A stretch of DNA of 64,000 bases, from NCBI RefSeq assembly GCF_001427865.1, contig NZ_LMHH01000003.1, forward strand, positions 354,359 to 418,358, given 5' to 3'. Origin of the DNA: Altererythrobacter sp. Root672 (GTDB lineage Bacteria > Pseudomonadota > Alphaproteobacteria > Sphingomonadales > Sphingomonadaceae). Of the stretch, positions 62,347 through 64,000 are shown in pieces. How positions within the stretch are numbered: the stretch's first letter is position 1; each line of letters opens with the position of its first letter. Position numbers and translations under genes: made by a program. The notes beneath the pieces were generated by a model. The model did not search any database. It was given only the letters and a program-made list of their open reading frames with translations, and was not told the origin of the DNA.

Positions 62347-62895
62347 ATGGCCAGCACTGCCCTTGGATTGGACTTCCTCCCGCGTCGGGCGCACGCGCGC
62401 CTGCGCTTGGGAATTCCGGCCCAGCTCATGACGGTCAATGGCCCCAGAGCGATTACCTTGCTGGACCTGTCGCAAAGCGGTGCGCGCCTCCAGCTTTCCG
62501 GGCCGGAACGGGTCAACGGCGGAGTCCTGAGGTGGATGGGCTTCGAGGTCTTCGGGGTTCGGGTCTGGCAGAGTGGGAACACGATTGGCCTGCAATTCGA
62601 CAATCCGATCAGTTCCAACTGGGTCCTGGCGACGCGAAACTGGCGGCCGTCGGACCGAGAGTCCAAGATTGAATCGAGGAGTTTTGCCCGGGATTGGGCG
62701 AAGGGGGCCGGGGACAAGTCGGCCGATCCCTTGCTGAACAAGGTGAGGGGACGCGCGCCTCAGGCCGGTCCTTCGCTCGATATGCAGCAGCTACGCCAGT
62801 CCAATAAAGGCCGATGGAGCCAGTCCGGCATGGCGTTCATCCTCGGCAGCAGCGTGATCGGGATCGTGGTCGGAATCTGCAGCTGCTATTTCTAG
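62347..62895 (+). CDS. PilZ-domain protein with C-terminal membrane helix
   Basis: About 182 aa. The c-di-GMP-binding signature is present: RRAHARLRL (RxxxR type) and DLSQSGARL (D/NxSxxG). A basic linker is followed by a C-terminal helix (GMAFILGSSVIGIVVGI). It probably senses cyclic-di-GMP at the membrane. The start is uncertain; the frame is open to 62239 and the ATG at 62347 has AGAGG very close to it. Convergent with the ThDP enzyme; stops 3 bp apart. Confidence 0.75.
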   Translation: MASTALGLDFLPRRAHARLRLGIPAQLMTVNGPRAITLLDLSQSGARLQLSGPERVNGGVLRWMGFEVFGVRVWQSGNTIGLQFDNPISSNWVLATRNWRPSDRESKIESRSFARDWAKGAGDKSADPLLNKVRGRAPQAGPSLDMQQLRQSNKGRWSQSGMAFILGSSVIGIVVGICSCYF

Positions 62896-62898
62896 GCT

Positions 62899-64000
62899 TT
62901 AGTGGCTGTGGATCGCGTATTCGATCCGCACGTCGAGCAGCGTCGGCGCGTTCTGCGCGAAACTCCAGCTCAGGGCTTCGTCCAGCGCCTCCACGCTGTC
63001 GACCAGTCGTGCCGGCAGGCCTTGCGCTTCGGCGAGCTTGACGAAGTCGATGCCAGTGAGGTCGCATCCGGGCACATGGTTCATGCCGAACTCGGCCGAG
63101 AAGCCGGTCAACGCTGCATAGGCGCCGTTGTTGAGGATCACGAAGCTGACGTTGGCCTGCTCCTCCCGCGCCGAGAACAGGCCCTGGATTGTGTACATTG
63201 CGGAGCCATCGCCGAGGATGGCGATGACCTTGTCGGGTTGGCCTTGGGCCACGCCGATCGAAGCCGGTAGCGAGTAGCCCAGACCCCCGCTGGCACAGGT
63301 GTAGAACCCGCCCTGACGAGTGATCGGCAGCGTGTCGTGCTCGGGTCCCCGCGCGGTGGGGGCTTCCTCCACGATCACCGCTTCCGCCGGACGCAGCGCC
63401 GCGATGCGCTTGAGCACATAGGCCGCGGTCATGGCCGGCTCCGGATCCTTGAGCTGGTGCGACCTACCGGTGAAGGCGCGCGCATTCACTCGCTCGCACA
63501 GCTGGGCGAGCCCGTCGGCCACGTCACCCAGGACGCCGCCGCCACCCGGAAGCGCGGCGAGGTGCTGCGGATCGTCGCTCAGGGCCATGAGCGTGGCGTT
63601 ATCGGGCCAATGCGGGCCACTGCCTTCGACGTGATAGGTGAACACCGGTGCCCCGGCGACGAGGATCGCATCGTGGGGCGCCAGGAGATCACGCAGCTTG
63701 TCGCGCCAGGCGGGGAGGAAGCCGGCAAACTGCGGATGGTTTTCCGGGAAGGTTTCGCGCGCGGCATAGGGCGCCGCCCAGACGGCGAAGCCGGCCTTCT
63801 CGGCCAGCTTGATGGCGGCTTCCCAGCCGCCCGCGTTGGCGACGCCGGTGCCGATCACCAGCGCAGGGCGCTTGCTCTGGTCGATCATCGCGGCGAGCCG
63901 TTCGATGCCGGTTGCCGAGGGGACTGCACGCAAGGTCAGGTCGGGCAAGGGCGCCCAGTCGCATTCGCGCTCCCAGTCGTCGACCGGGATCGACACGAAG
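62899..64000 (-). CDS. ThDP-dependent decarboxylase (benzoylformate decarboxylase-like), partial
   Basis: The C-terminal two thirds (about 367 aa) of a thiamine diphosphate enzyme; the 5' end lies beyond the right edge. The ThDP-binding motif runs from GDGSAMYTIQG to VILNNGAY. The region around SIPVDDWERECDW and GTGVANAGGWEAA fits benzoylformate decarboxylase and acetolactate synthase-type relatives. Near aromatic genes a 2-oxo-acid decarboxylase of aryl substrates is plausible, but acetolactate synthase-like enzymes with other substrates cannot be excluded. Confidence 0.85.
   Translation of the reverse strand, partial: FVSIPVDDWERECDWAPLPDLTLRAVPSATGIERLAAMIDQSKRPALVIGTGVANAGGWEAAIKLAEKAGFAVWAAPYAARETFPENHPQFAGFLPAWRDKLRDLLAPHDAILVAGAPVFTYHVEGSGPHWPDNATLMALSDDPQHLAALPGGGGVLGDVADGLAQLCERVNARAFTGRSHQLKDPEPAMTAAYVLKRIAALRPAEAVIVEEAPTARGPEHDTLPITRQGGFYTCASGGLGYSLPASIGVAQGQPDKVIAILGDGSAMYTIQGLFSAREEQANVSFVILNNGAYAALTGFSAEFGMNHVPGCDLTGIDFVKLAEAQGLPARLVDSVEALDEALSWSFAQNAPTLLDVRIEYAIHSH

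Overview
The window is very GC-rich DNA (third codon positions are nearly all G or C, which creates many long but spurious antisense frames). It looks like the chromosome of an alphaproteobacterium, most likely a sphingomonad of the Novosphingobium/Sphingomonas type. Reasons: a Caulobacter-type oxidative xylose (Weimberg) pathway in the order xylX-xylA-xylB-xylC, ftsEX next to a zinc-ribbon/DUF3426 protein, a lignostilbene-type dioxygenase, and intergenic palindromes of the kind common in sphingomonads. No phage genes, insertion sequences, rRNA or CRISPR array were seen. One tRNA (Leu, GAG) is present. Species assignment is inference.

Region 1 (about 0.3-28 kb) is a hemicellulose catabolic island. 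On the minus strand, two GH3 glycosidases, a hexuronate-type MFS transporter and a GH10 xylanase form one operon whose genes all overlap by 4 bp. Divergent from it are a GH67 alpha-glucuronidase, a LacI-family regulator and a xylonate dehydratase (xylD). A second minus-strand operon starts with xylX-xylA-xylB-xylC and runs on into an esterase, a GH5 mannanase-like enzyme and an aldose 1-epimerase. It is divergent from a GH43 enzyme. A cupin-like protein, a type B carboxylesterase and a third GH3 enzyme complete the island. Together they can strip and depolymerise glucurono(arabino)xylan and oxidise xylose to 2-oxoglutarate. Three near-identical LacI-type palindromes (TGRTARCGCTAYCA-like) sit upstream of the three main units, two of them overlapping the -10 box of a predicted promoter, so the linked LacI protein probably controls the island.

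Region 2 (28-45 kb) is mostly housekeeping: a lipoprotein, an outer-membrane barrel-like protein with a broken partial copy in front of it, glutaminase, an M16 peptidase, a DEAD-box helicase, tRNA-Leu, a zinc-ribbon/DUF3426 protein, ftsE-ftsX-ydcF-plsC, a GH27 alpha-galactosidase, hisC-tyrA, and metX-metW.

Region 3 (45-57 kb) is a minus-strand C1 module: glutathione-dependent formaldehyde dehydrogenase, two VOC proteins, S-formylglutathione hydrolase, and a soluble NAD-dependent formate dehydrogenase (fdsG-fdsB-mobA-fdsA-fdsD-fdhD), followed by a VIT1/CCC1 membrane protein. From fghA to fdhD the genes overlap by 1-11 bp. This module takes formaldehyde to CO2 and NADH.

Region 4 (55.5-64 kb) looks like a lignin-derived aromatic module: an aromatic-acid-type MFS transporter, a MarR regulator, a divergent lignostilbene dioxygenase, a GMC oxidoreductase, a DUF3237 protein and a ThDP-dependent decarboxylase running off the right edge. 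Its closeness to the formaldehyde/formate genes suggests a link between aromatic dimer side-chain cleavage, which can release formaldehyde, and C1 oxidation. That link is inferred from gene order only.
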